Shown here piece by piece: positions 47,773-57,238 of a stretch of DNA of 64,000 bases. The position numbers and the translations under genes were made by a program. The DNA is from Thermothielavioides terrestris NRRL 8126 (taxonomy: Eukaryota; Ascomycota; Sordariomycetes; Sordariales; Chaetomiaceae). Numbering within the stretch: position 1 is the first letter of the stretch; every line of letters starts with the position of its first letter. The DNA lies in the NCBI RefSeq assembly GCF_000226115.1, contig NC_016459.1, forward strand, positions 4,346,501-4,410,500, read 5' to 3'. A model generated the notes under the pieces. That model was not told the DNA's origin, searched no databases, and saw only the letters and a program-made list of their open reading frames with translations.

Positions 47773-49757
47773 ATGGCCGAGCAAGATGTTCCAGCAAGCC
47801 CCTCTGGGGTCCCAGAGGAGGACGCGAACCCGCCAGCTCCAAACCCCAATGCTCCGCCAAGACAGCGCCGCAGCCGGGCCATCACGGCATGTAACGCCTG
47901 CCGGACGAGGAGGACGAGATGCGATCGGCGCAGCCCCGCTTGTGGCTTCTGTCGCACCCGCGGACTCGATTGCCAATACGAGCAAAGCCAGACCAGCGCC
48001 GCGTCTAGGTGAGTTTTGTCACTCCCGTGCTCAGCAACAACACGTCACATGGAGTGTCCGCCTTCGGATCTCGAGTCCTAACACCGCTGCTCGCCCGCTC
48101 CAGAGTGGAGGCAGAGCTTGCCGCCATCAACCGCCGGCTGGACTACATCGCTAGCTCCTTGCAGGCAACGCATCCAACGCACCCGCACCCGCATTATCAA
48201 CATCCCCAACAGCTTTCCCCGGTCGTGGACGCGGAGAATCAAGATCATGCCGATAGCCATGCGTCTCATGCCGTGACAGGGGTCGAAAGATCGCCCTTCC
48301 AGCTGCTAGTGACCGACTGCATGATGGAGGTGCTCGGTCTCGGCCCCGGATTTGCGCGGGATCTCGTGCGGCTCGAGCGAGCCATCACGCCACCGCATGC
48401 ACGAATCGGCCTCGCGGCGCGCCTGTGCTTTCTACCGCAGCAGCAAGCGCTCGCCGCGCTCGATGCCTTCTCCGCCCACGTCCACATCTGGTACCCGATC
48501 CTCCGCCCGGGCTTCACGGAGCGCTACGTTAGCGTGCTCTCAGGACCGCTGGCGCCCGGTCCGGAGTCTTGCTTGGTGCTGTCGGTGGCGGCGGTGGGTG
48601 CCCTCGCTCTGGAAGACGAGGTGGTGCGAACAGGGGCACCATCACCATCATACCCCGAAAAGAACAGCGAGCTCTATCTGGAAGCCGCCACTGCGTCGCT
48701 GCCGGCTGTGCTCACCGATGAGAGCATCGAGAGTATCCAGGCGCTGGTGCTGCTGAGCATCTACCACTGCTGCCTTTCCAGGCCTTGCCAGGCTTATGAC
48801 TACGCCATGAATGCCTCCTTCAAGGTGCAGAACTTGCTCAAATGCGTGCATGAGGTGGGAAAGGAGGACGAACTCTACGAGCAGGCAAAGAGGTGTTATT
48901 GGGCCGTCCTCCTGCTAGAGAGCGAGCTGCGCGACCAGCTCGAAATGGTCGACAGCGGCATCTGGAACTGCGACGACAAGGTCGACTTGCCCGACAGCCG
49001 CCGTTCATGGCACTTTGATCTCGATGCCGGCTCTCCGGGCACAACAACAGCCTCCTCTCCCGGCAGCATCATCAGCCGAGCATCGGCAGACGGGGGCGCC
49101 CATGCTTCGGACAGGGTCCAGGCATACTTCCTAGCCGAGATTGCCATGAGGCGCATGCTCCATCGCTGCTACACGGCCATCCGCAGGACGCCGCACGGCG
49201 ACATCGTCTACGCGCCAGCCATCGCGCTCGAGCTCGAAACGCAGCTCGACGAATGGCAGAGCTACCTGCCCGACGCCGTCCATTTCCGCCACCTGGCTGC
49301 CCCGGAGCCTCTGAGCAACTTCCTCCGAGTGCAGTACTACTGCTGCAAGATGTCCATCTACTGGCCGGCCGTGTATCAGTGCATCCAGGACGGCGGCGCC
49401 ACCACCCCCGAGATCCTCGAGCACTGCGAGAGGTTCTTTCACGCGTATATGCAGTCCATTCCCAGCTTGTTGACGGCCGTCCGCGACTGCATCGTCAACC
49501 GCTGGACGCTCTACGCCACTATCTTCACCACCTCGATGGCGGTCCTCCAGGCCGCTGCGACACCCTGTCTGCGGACCGGCTGTGCTGTCGACTGGGCTCA
49601 CCTCCTGGCCTGCCTGCGGTCGACAAGGACGGTAGACGTCCGCATCGTGCAGGCCAGCCCCTCGTTATCCCTGTTGCACCGCACGCTCGCCGATCGGCTG
49701 GCAGACGTGTGCCCTGACGACGCTACTATTACAGCTCCAGCCCATCCCATACCGTGA
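47773..49757 (+). CDS. Zn2Cys6 (Gal4-type) transcription factor of the sugar cluster
   Basis: My model has two exons, 47,773-48,008 and 48,104-49,757, giving 629 residues. The intron is 95 bp (donor GTGAGT, branch CCTAAC). The binuclear zinc cluster spans residues 40-67 with Cys40, 43, 50, 57, 60 and 67 (CNACRTRRTRCDRRSPACGFC...C), preceded by a basic stretch (PRQRRSRA). A short linker/dimerisation region follows (VEAELAAINRRLDYI). The middle and C-terminal parts are the usual alpha-helical fungal regulatory domain. Lying between GH172 and GH32, with CGG/CCG palindromes in both neighbouring promoters, it is the obvious candidate regulator; this is inference. Its last 29 bp overlap the 3' end of the GH32 gene on the other strand. 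Confidence 0.87.
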
Positions 49758-51582
49758 TCGTCTCAAACACGGCGCTGCCCGCGCTTCCCGTCGCGAAGGC
49801 CGTCACCCCTCCCAAGTCTTGCCCGGAGCCCGAGTACACCATGGTCGCGAGCGCAAAACGGTCGTTTGCGAATACCTCGAGGATGTCTCCATCCGACAAG
49901 ATCCGAATACGAAGTTTCTCTATGCTCTCTGTTCCATCGGCGTCCCGTGTTGTAAGGAGGGTGAAGGGACCGGCGTCCGGACACTTGTTGACCGCCGGGT
50001 CGGTGTTCGAGGCGTGACGGTCGACAACGATGGTCTCGGTCGCGGCCGAGAATGTCACCGTGGTACATGTGGACAGATCTACGTTGTGGCGCAGGTGGAA
50101 GCCAACGTCTTGACATCCCGCGCCGATCGCGACGGTGGCCGCGAGCTCCCAACTTGTAGAGCGGGTGTGGCAGATGCCTCGCCTCGTGATCGAGTTGGAC
50201 TCCGGCAAGGCGATGTCGGTTGCACTGTGCTGATGATGGCTGGCCTCACGCAGCTGCGCCAGTTCCGCGACCGGCCTCACGCCCAACGTCAAGACGGTGA
50301 AGGTAGTTGTGTCCCCGTCCGGCTCCGGCCTGAGCACGAAGGGAGAGATGTCCCGCAGGGAGCTCCGCAGGGCGCCGACGACTCGTGGGATCCGGAGGAG
50401 GAAGATCTCGCGAGGGACCGCAAGAGAACCGTTCCAGCCCTTTTCCGCAGCGGCGCCCAGGGGCAGGTCTTCCTCTGGAATCCAGCCGTACACAATCGTC
50501 CGACCAGTCCGGGGGTCCGTGAACGAGTTCGCGGCGTAGTACGGTCCGTGGTCGAGGTATCCCCCGTGTTCGTATTGGAATCGAACACCGCCGTCGCCGC
50601 TGGCAACAAGGCGGCCCGACATCCACAGCTGAGCCCTCACCGTCCGCGACGGCGCCGCCGCGGCCGTGACGGAGCGCTCATAAGAGCGCACATGATCCTT
50701 CTCGACGTCTCCTTCGGCGCCCAGAATCAGAAAGTGTCGGACCTCCGACTCGGCCCGCAGCGCCACCAGGTTGGCACACTCCCAGTTGACGCCGTAGTTG
50801 CCACTCCACTTCGGCGACGGCTGGAACCGCGCGGGCAGGTCGACCAAGGGACCAAGGCATCTCCACTCCTCTTCAGGATCGTCGCGACGGATCTCGTACA
50901 GAAACACGGTCGGCCCGCGGTCTTGTATGCCGCCCGAGACGAGCCCGTAGAGTACCGGCCCCCTCCCACTCTCCGAGGACCTGCGCTCGGCGTCGCAGGG
51001 AATCAGAGGCAACTCCGTCACGAACGGATCCCGAAACCCGGTGACGGCCACGCCGGCCGGCTCGCCAGCCACGACGGGGTTGCGCGCCGATTTCGTCCAC
51101 GTCTTGCCGCCGTCGCGAGACAGCGCGATGGCCAAGCCCGCTGCGCTGCGCGGGTACGGCGGCGTGCTCCAGTGGAAGGGCAGTTGTCTGACCGACGAGT
51201 ACGCAACCCGCAAGGTACCGTCCGACTCGTTGGCGGGAGGGATCCAGCAGCCGGTGAACACCCCTTGGGCGTCGTATGCTTGGTCCGGGAGGAGCGCCGG
51301 GGACGGGTCGGCTGGCGTCCAGCACAGCATGTCCTGGGACACGATGTGTCCCCAGGACATGTTGCCCCATTCGCATCCGGACGGGTTGCCTGCGTAGGGT
51401 GATGGGATTTTGCGTTAGGTCTTTGTCGTGACTGGAATGAACACAACCTCTGGGGAAGGCTCACATTGGTAGAAGAGATGATACGTCTTGGTGTTCGGAT
51501 CGTAGCCAGGAGCGCATGGGTCGTTGATCCAGCTGTTTGCAGTGAAGTGGAACCTGGGTCGCCGTGACGTCGAGTGTCCCAT
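49729..51582 (-). CDS. GH32 beta-fructofuranosidase/fructanase, intracellular type
   Basis: My model has two exons, 51,582-51,465 and 51,389-49,729, giving 592 residues. The intron is 75 bp (donor GTGAGC, acceptor CGCAG). The three GH32 signature acids are present: Asp21 in NSWINDP (nucleophile), Asp160 in GFRDPFV (transition-state stabiliser) and Glu243 in NWECANLV (acid/base). An N-terminal five-bladed propeller and a C-terminal beta-sandwich (about residues 400-592) are expected. The N-terminus (MGHSTSRRPRFHFT) has no signal peptide, unlike secreted inulinases and most invertases, so action on an imported sugar is inferred. WINDPC replaces the common W-M/L-NDPNG, which may bear on substrate choice. 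Shares its promoter with a sugar transporter. Confidence 0.9.
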
Positions 51583-51845
51583 GGTGGACAGAGAGAAAGA
51601 GAAGGCAGATCAGGGGCCGATGGAAACTGTCTGAACTTAGTGGTGACTCGCGTTCCAGAGCTGGACTAGCCGAGGGAACGGACACAACGGCGTGCGTGCG
51701 GTAGGCACGGTACGTATATGGCGAATGACTCCTTGAGTTTCGAACTTGTCATCAAGGGCTTCATGTTGGCCATGTTCACCCATCCCTCATGATGTAAACC
51801 CCTTAACTAAATAGAGTGTGGCGTCAAATAGCCGCGATCATCTTG

Positions 51846-51869
51846 TGCGGAATTAAGTTGATGTCCGCG
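51846..51869. promoter_or_regulatory. Palindromic operator candidate, copy 2
   Basis: TGCGGA-N12-TCCGCG, with one mismatch to the perfect arms (TG for CG at the first two bases). Same 24-bp length and CGG-N14-CCG spacing as copies 1 and 3. Confidence 0.55.
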
Positions 51870-51998
51870 AAGCCTATGTACATAACACTCCGAATTACAC
51901 CCATCCACCCCTGGTGTTCGGGCTAATAGTGTAATTCTTGGCCGACTTAGCCCGGGGGCTGTCCTGAGTGTGGCGTCAAACAGCCGTGGATCATCTTT

Positions 51999-52022
51999 CG
52001 CGGAGTTAAGTTGAAGTCCGCG
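51999..52022. promoter_or_regulatory. Palindromic operator candidate, copy 3
   Basis: CGCGGA-N12-TCCGCG with perfect arms extending to TTCGCGGA/TCCGCGAA. It begins CGCGGAGTT as copy 1 does, with the identical spacing. Confidence 0.6.
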
Positions 52023-52487
52023 AAGCCTCAAGACAGTACACTACGGATTATACCCTACGCTACCCCTGGTCTTCGGGTCGATACACTAATTCTTAGCTGA
52101 CTCAGCCCGGGTCTACCCTGCACGTCCCAATGGCGATGTATCGCGTTCATCCCCTTGCATGACTGGACCGCAGTCTGGCCTTCAGTTGTAGCAGTCCGCC
52201 TGCTGTGGAGTTCCTCGTGGCGCAACATCCGGGGTCCCTGGGGTTCCCCAGGATCCCCAGATCAACCCAGATTAGCGGATTTGTCGCGGGGAATGGCTTT
52301 TTCACCCCCGCACCCACCTAGTGTACATACACTATTGCGTCCTTGGGCTGTTGGCTCAAGCCCGGTTGTTGATTTGAGAAACCGGTCACCTCGTCATGCA
52401 CAAGGTACTGCACCTACGTGTTGAGAGATAAAGCCTCACTCCTGCTCCTGCCAGATTGATTTTATCTGACTTGCGGCATTGTCATCG

Positions 52488-54481
52488 ATGGCATTCGAGT
52501 CCATTCGCACTTGGGCACAACAAGTCTGCAGCGACTCAAGAGTCAGAACGGCAACACCACTGAATCCGCGAGTCATCACGCAACGAGTTGACACGATGAT
52601 TCTGATACACGGGTAAGTAGAGTACCTGCCTACCTTCTCATATTGATCCAACACAAGCAAAAGCGGAAACTGACCAGCATTCCATCCCAGCATCGACTAT
52701 TCTGTTGTCAATCCCGACAACAAGTGGAAGATGCTGAGATCACAGTCGCGATTTGCGCTCTTGGGTTAGTCAAACCGCCCCCTGAGTCCAGATGTCCTGT
52801 CCATAACTTGAGGTTATGTCGGTAATGTATCTAACACTCAAGGACACAACCAACAGCGCTCCTGATCTCGTCGGGCGTCGTGATGCAAGGATTCGACATC
52901 GTGGCTGGAGGACAGCTCGCGGCCCTGCCCGCGTTCAAGGAAAAGTTCGGGGTGCTGCAGGACGACGGCAGCTACCTGATCCCGGCCCACTACCTATCCG
53001 CCTGGAACTCGATCGCCCCAGCCATGGAGATAGCCACCTCCTTCATCTTCGCCCCGCTGCTCGAGAAGTACGGCCGCAAGTGGGGGATCCTGGCCGCGTC
53101 GCTCATCTCGACTGTCGGCGTCATCCTCCAACAGCTGGCTCCGGACTGGCGGACGCACCTCGCCGGCAGGGCCGTCAACGGCATCGCCATCGGCATGATG
53201 TTCACCATCTCACCGCTCTGGATCGGCGAGACCTGTCGCCCGGAGCTCCGCGGCTTCTTCCTGTGCTTCTTCAACACCAGCATCGTCTTTGGCCAGTTTG
53301 CTATTGTCGTTGTCTCGCAGGGCAGCAATCACCTGTCGGGCAAATGGCAGTGGTGGCTGCCCGTCGTCGCTATGTACTTCTTCCCCTGTAAGTCAAAGAG
53401 TTCCCCCCACCCTCCCTTGCAGTCTCGGTGACCACTCTGCTAACACCAGCTGCATTCCTTGACGATAGTAATCCTCACCGTCGCCTGGCCCTTCTTCCCT
53501 GAGTCGCCCTCCTGGCTCATCCGTCACGGCAAGCGAGAGGAGGCGAAAAAGGCCCTGCGCCGCATCTATGGCTTCAAGGAGCAGGCATTCTACGAGATCG
53601 AAGCGTCACGCATGGAAGAAGAGGTCCGTCTCACGAGGGATCTGGGCGGCGGCAACATCGACCCAAGCCGGCCTCGCAAAAGGATCCTGGGCGTCGACGT
53701 GGAGCGCGCAGCCGAGTGCTTCGACGCGGCCAACCGCAAGCGCACGCTGACCGCCATCTTCGCCGCGTCCGCGCAGCAGATGATCGGCGCCACGTTCGTG
53801 ATCGGGTACGCGACGTACTTCTTCGAGCTGATCGGCGTCAGCAACTACTTCGCCGCGTCCATGGCCCTGTACGCCGTCATGCTCGCCGCCAGCATGTCGG
53901 CGTTCCCCCTGACCGAGATCTACGGCCGCCGGTTCCTGATCGTCGGCCCCCAGTTCGCGCTCTGCTTCATGCTTCTCATCATCGGCATCCTGGGCTGCGT
54001 CCCGGACAAGACCAAGGCCAGCTGGGGCATTGTCGCCCTGCTGTATATGTGGGCGATCATCTACCAGCTCTCCATCGGCGCCACCGGCTTCGTGCTGGCG
54101 TCCGAGATCGCGACCTTAAGGCTCAGGGCGACGACACAGGGTCTCATCACCATCACCAATGCTGTCTGGGGCTTGATCATGCAGTTTACCGTTCCGTACA
54201 TGATCAATCCCGATGCCGGAAACTTGGGCGGGAAAGTTGGCTTTATCTTTTTGGGTACGGGCCTGATGGCTAGCGTCGGGGGCTGGTACCTGTTCCCCGA
54301 GACCAAGGGACTTTCCTTTGAGAAGTTGGATCAACTGTATGCCATGAAGGTGCCCCCGAGGCTGTTTCAGAAAGTGGCGGCCGAGGGCATGGGCCGACAT
54401 GACGCAGGAGAGCATGTTGAGAAGGAAGACGGGATCATTACTGAGGAACACGTCCGAGTCGAAACATCGAGAGTGGCATAG
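52488..54481 (+). CDS. MFS sugar porter (maltose-permease/hexose-transporter type)
   Basis: My model has four exons: 52,488-52,612, 52,691-52,764, 52,857-53,387 and 53,469-54,481, giving 580 residues. The introns are 78, 92, 81 bp with donors GTAAGT, GTTAGT and GTAAGT. Twelve transmembrane segments are expected. Sugar-porter signatures are visible: an MQGFD..AGGQL first helix, [37 protein letters not shown] and [15 protein letters not shown]. The N-terminal exon is the least certain part: it is open from an ATG at 52,488 to a good donor and joins in frame, and no nearer ATG works because a stop lies upstream of exon 2. Likely proton-coupled uptake of a fructose-containing oligosaccharide for the cytosolic GH172 and GH32 enzymes; the specificity is inferred from context only. 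Confidence 0.87.
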
Positions 54482-55874
54482 GCAGGCCTTAGGGTTGCGT
54501 GGTCTGCTGTCTACCTAGAGTTGGAAGACGACCCTGACCTAAATAGCTTCTTCCGGCGCCTGTCTGACAGGTCGTGCCCCCTACAGGTTCTTACTGTGCC
54601 TTACCCAAAACTGATTCTCAATCTTGGAACCATTTGCTTTGCCATCCATTGTAGAACGTAGGAATCCTGAGAATTTTTTGCAAAAAAAAAAAATAAAAGA
54701 AAAAAAAAAAAAAAAGCACTCTGCCGACGGAAAACAAAAGCGTGGACAAACCACTCCGTTTAGATCGGCTAGCGAAACTCTTGCTCGACCATCTGTCCTC
54801 TGAGCTTCTGAAGACGTTCGAAAATGATTGCCTTATTCAAGCGACGGCTTCGGCGCCTAGAGCTCTTCATGAACTGTTGAGCCATGCTACTATGCGGAGA
54901 ATCCGGGGCAGACCCGACGGCTGCGGCTAAAAATGGAGAGACCGCGATGTCCACAGCGTAGAGAGGCGAGCATGAGGGCGTTCCAGGTTGTTCGGGCCGT
55001 GAAGCCTGGATGTCATGTTGCTTTGGAAACGCCTTGTGTCGAGACTGTAATCTACCTCCGACAGTAGCTAAACATCGAGTCCAATATAACGAGGGCTAAG
55101 TTAGCATCGTCAGAAATTTCTCGAGCGCTATTATCAAAGGAAAAAGCAGAAGGAGAAGTAGGGGGAACAGAAGGAGAACAGGAAAGAAACGCGAGATGAG
55201 TCAGCTCTCTCGTTTCATTGGCCCCCTTCCGCTTACTGAATGGCGACCCGCAATGTCGGTCCGAGACTTGTGTACTCATCTTTGAGCACTCGTAGCCTCG
55301 CTAATTTCGAACGAATTCCGCCACGCCGCTGCTGGAAAACCGGATTGAGCGAGTGCTGACTGATTGTGAGCTCGCCAATGGGTGGTTGTGGTGTGAGAGC
55401 CCGGGAGATTAGCCAATCAGAAAGCGTGGATTACCAAGCTCCCCGAGCAGCCACGCAAGACCTGGGCGGATGTGGTAAGTGGCGTGGACAGAGCAAACAC
55501 AATAATAACCAGGAAGGAAGCAGCAAGTATGACGGTTTCTTTGGAGACTTGCTTCCATTCAACTCCAGCCTCGCACAGGGCCTTGACTCGTGTGATCTTC
55601 TCTTCCGCTGCCAGACCCTAACCCTAAGTGGTCTCCCGTCGTTCGTTCTCCGTTGAGGTTGTGTTGAGAACAGCCCAGCTGGAATAACCAAACTCATAAC
55701 CAACTTCCATTCTGGGACATCTTCAAGCTCAACCTCCAGTGCGCCAGAATTGGCCCGTTGTTGATATTGCTTTTTCATAACACCGCCCAATAATCTCATC
55801 AAGTCATCACAAATTTACGCCACCTCTTCAGCGCCTCTAATCTCCAAACAAAACGCACTTCCGTCATCCTCACA
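54482..55874. other. Intergenic: transporter 3' UTR and ccc1 promoter
   Basis: Contains A-rich tracts at 54,678-54,715, a telomere-like ACCCTAACCCTAAG at 55,615-55,628 and a CCAAT element at 55,413. The minus-strand frame at 54,769-54,954 ends in an Arg-rich helix-like stretch but is too short to support as a gene. Confidence 0.45.
55413..55432 (+). promoter_or_regulatory. CCAAT-N12-ATT, possible CBC/HapX iron-response site
   Basis: CCAAT, twelve bases, then ATT. This fits the CSAAT-N12-RWT pattern I recall for binding of the CCAAT-binding complex with HapX in Aspergillus, which controls vacuolar iron storage genes. It lies about 440 bp upstream of a Ccc1/VIT1 transporter start, a known target class. 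Single CCAAT matches are common, so this remains a candidate. Confidence 0.4.
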
Positions 55875-56720
55875 ATGGCTCGCCCATCAGACCGGTCGCC
55901 CCTCCTCCCCCGTACCAACGGCACCGTCGCGCCGGACCACCCCTCGCCGTCGCGGCTGCGCCCTAAGGCGGTGAACCGCATGTCGTCGGGCGCGCCCGAC
56001 CCGGAGCACCCGCACGCCGAGAAGCACATGGGCCAGTTCGACTCCATCGTGCGCGACGTCATCATCGGCTTCTCCGACGGCCTGACCGTGCCGTTCGCGC
56101 TGACCGCCGGCCTGTCATCGCTCGGCAACACCAAGATCGTCATCATCGGCGGCCTCGCCGAGCTGTGCAGCGGCATGATCAGCATGGGCCTGGGCGCCTA
56201 CCTGGCCGCCGACACGGAGCGGCAGCACTGGGAAGCCGAGTTCGCGCGCGAGTCCGCCGAGGTCGACACGGTGCCCGAGGTGGAGCGCGCCGAGATCTTC
56301 GACATCGTGGCCGGGTACGGCGTCAGCCGCGCCGCCGCCGAGCCGCTGGTGCGCGAGCTGACCGCCGACAAGGACACATGGGTGCGCTTCATGATGGACT
56401 TTGAGCTGCGCCTGCCCGAGCCCGACTCGGGCCGCGCCTGGGTCTCGGCCGCCACCATGGGCCTGAGCTACTTCGTCGGCGGCCTGATCCCCATGCTGCC
56501 CTACTTCTTCATGCATTCGGCCCAGCGCGCCCTGCTGGTGTCGGTGCTCATCACGGTTGTGATCCTGCTTGGGTTTGGTTTTCTGAAGAACTGGGTTACC
56601 ATCCGCACGCGGAAGGCCGGGTTCTGGGGGGCAGTGCAGACGTTGATTGTGGGTGCGCTGGCCGCGGGGACGAGTTACGGCATTGTTAGGCTTCTGGATA
56701 CAAGTGGGGGCAGTGTGTGA
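55875..56720 (+). CDS. ccc1: Vacuolar iron transporter, CCC1/VIT1 family
   Basis: An intronless frame of 281 residues. The N-terminal 50 residues are disordered (Pro/Ser/Arg-rich). The membrane domain then opens with VRDVIIGFSDGLTVPFALTAGLS, the family signature with Asp in the first helix, followed by a GGLAELCSGMISMGLGAYLAADTE second helix. A cytosolic acidic/helical domain (about 120-180: EVDTVPEVERAEIF) corresponds to the metal-binding loop. Three C-terminal helices follow (MGLSYFVGGLIPMLPYFF; LLVSVLITVVILLGFGFL; TLIVGALAAGTSYGIV). The protein moves Fe2+/Mn2+ from cytosol into the vacuole in exchange for protons and protects against iron overload. Length and five-helix layout are normal for the family. 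Confidence 0.93.
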   Translation: MARPSDRSPLLPRTNGTVAPDHPSPSRLRPKAVNRMSSGAPDPEHPHAEKHMGQFDSIVRDVIIGFSDGLTVPFALTAGLSSLGNTKIVIIGGLAELCSGMISMGLGAYLAADTERQHWEAEFARESAEVDTVPEVERAEIFDIVAGYGVSRAAAEPLVRELTADKDTWVRFMMDFELRLPEPDSGRAWVSAATMGLSYFVGGLIPMLPYFFMHSAQRALLVSVLITVVILLGFGFLKNWVTIRTRKAGFWGAVQTLIVGALAAGTSYGIVRLLDTSGGSV

Positions 56721-57238
56721 GGTTGGACTATGCGGGACAAAGGGAATGGGACTGCGCTCTTGGCCCAGAGGCATGTACGATATTGATGTTGTATAGCACA
56801 GCCCGAACTGGTTCGTCCCGGTCATCTGTGACTGGGCGCTGCATCAACTAGAAGTCTAGAGGTGATTACGGAAGCAATACGGGGGATTTCTTCGGCGTAC
56901 TGATTGTCCTGCGTTCACAGGTAAGGTAGGTATGTTACCTTTGTTCGGCCTACCGCGCAGTTGATCGTCGCTGCCGGAAGCGACTATGAACCAGGCTCTA
57001 CGGCTGCGACACAAAGAGACTGGCGAACAACAAAGCACCCGGTCGCACCTTGGCCGAAAGCCATTTTTGCCCAGATAGAATGGGCTCCGGGCTTTGTGTC
57101 TGACGAGGCGATTCTGCGTTGCGATTCTGCCGGATTCCTCGCATTGTGATGAGATTTCGCTTGACTTTCGCTCTTAAGAGTGCTTCATCAGGGGCTCCGG
57201 CTGAGGAAGGAACCTCCTGTATCAAACAGCCGGTGAAG
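56721..57238. other. Intergenic spacer
   Basis: About 0.5 kb between same-strand genes. An in-frame ATG at 57,149 could extend the next gene by 30 residues. Nothing else is seen. Confidence 0.45.

Larger units (their letters stand above)
51814..52114. repeat. Two tandem copies of a 152-bp promoter segment
   Basis: GAGTGTGGCGTCAAA begins at 51,814 and again at 51,966. Conserved blocks include the palindrome, a CGAAGCCT segment, a CACCCCTGG/CTACCCCTGG segment, a TTCGGG segment and an AGCCCGGG segment near the end. The copies differ at scattered positions, mostly transitions. Confidence 0.8.
51583..52487. promoter_or_regulatory. Divergent promoter, GH32 / sugar porter
   Basis: A 905-bp region between the two start codons. 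It contains two tandem 152-bp repeats, each with one copy of the 24-bp palindrome. The copies lie about 265 and 415 bp from the GH32 start and 465-620 bp from the transporter start. Confidence 0.6.

Noticed and set aside
49819..51402. 527-codon plus-strand frame over GH32
   Set aside because: Antisense shadow of the GH32 gene; Arg/Gly/Val-rich with no motif.
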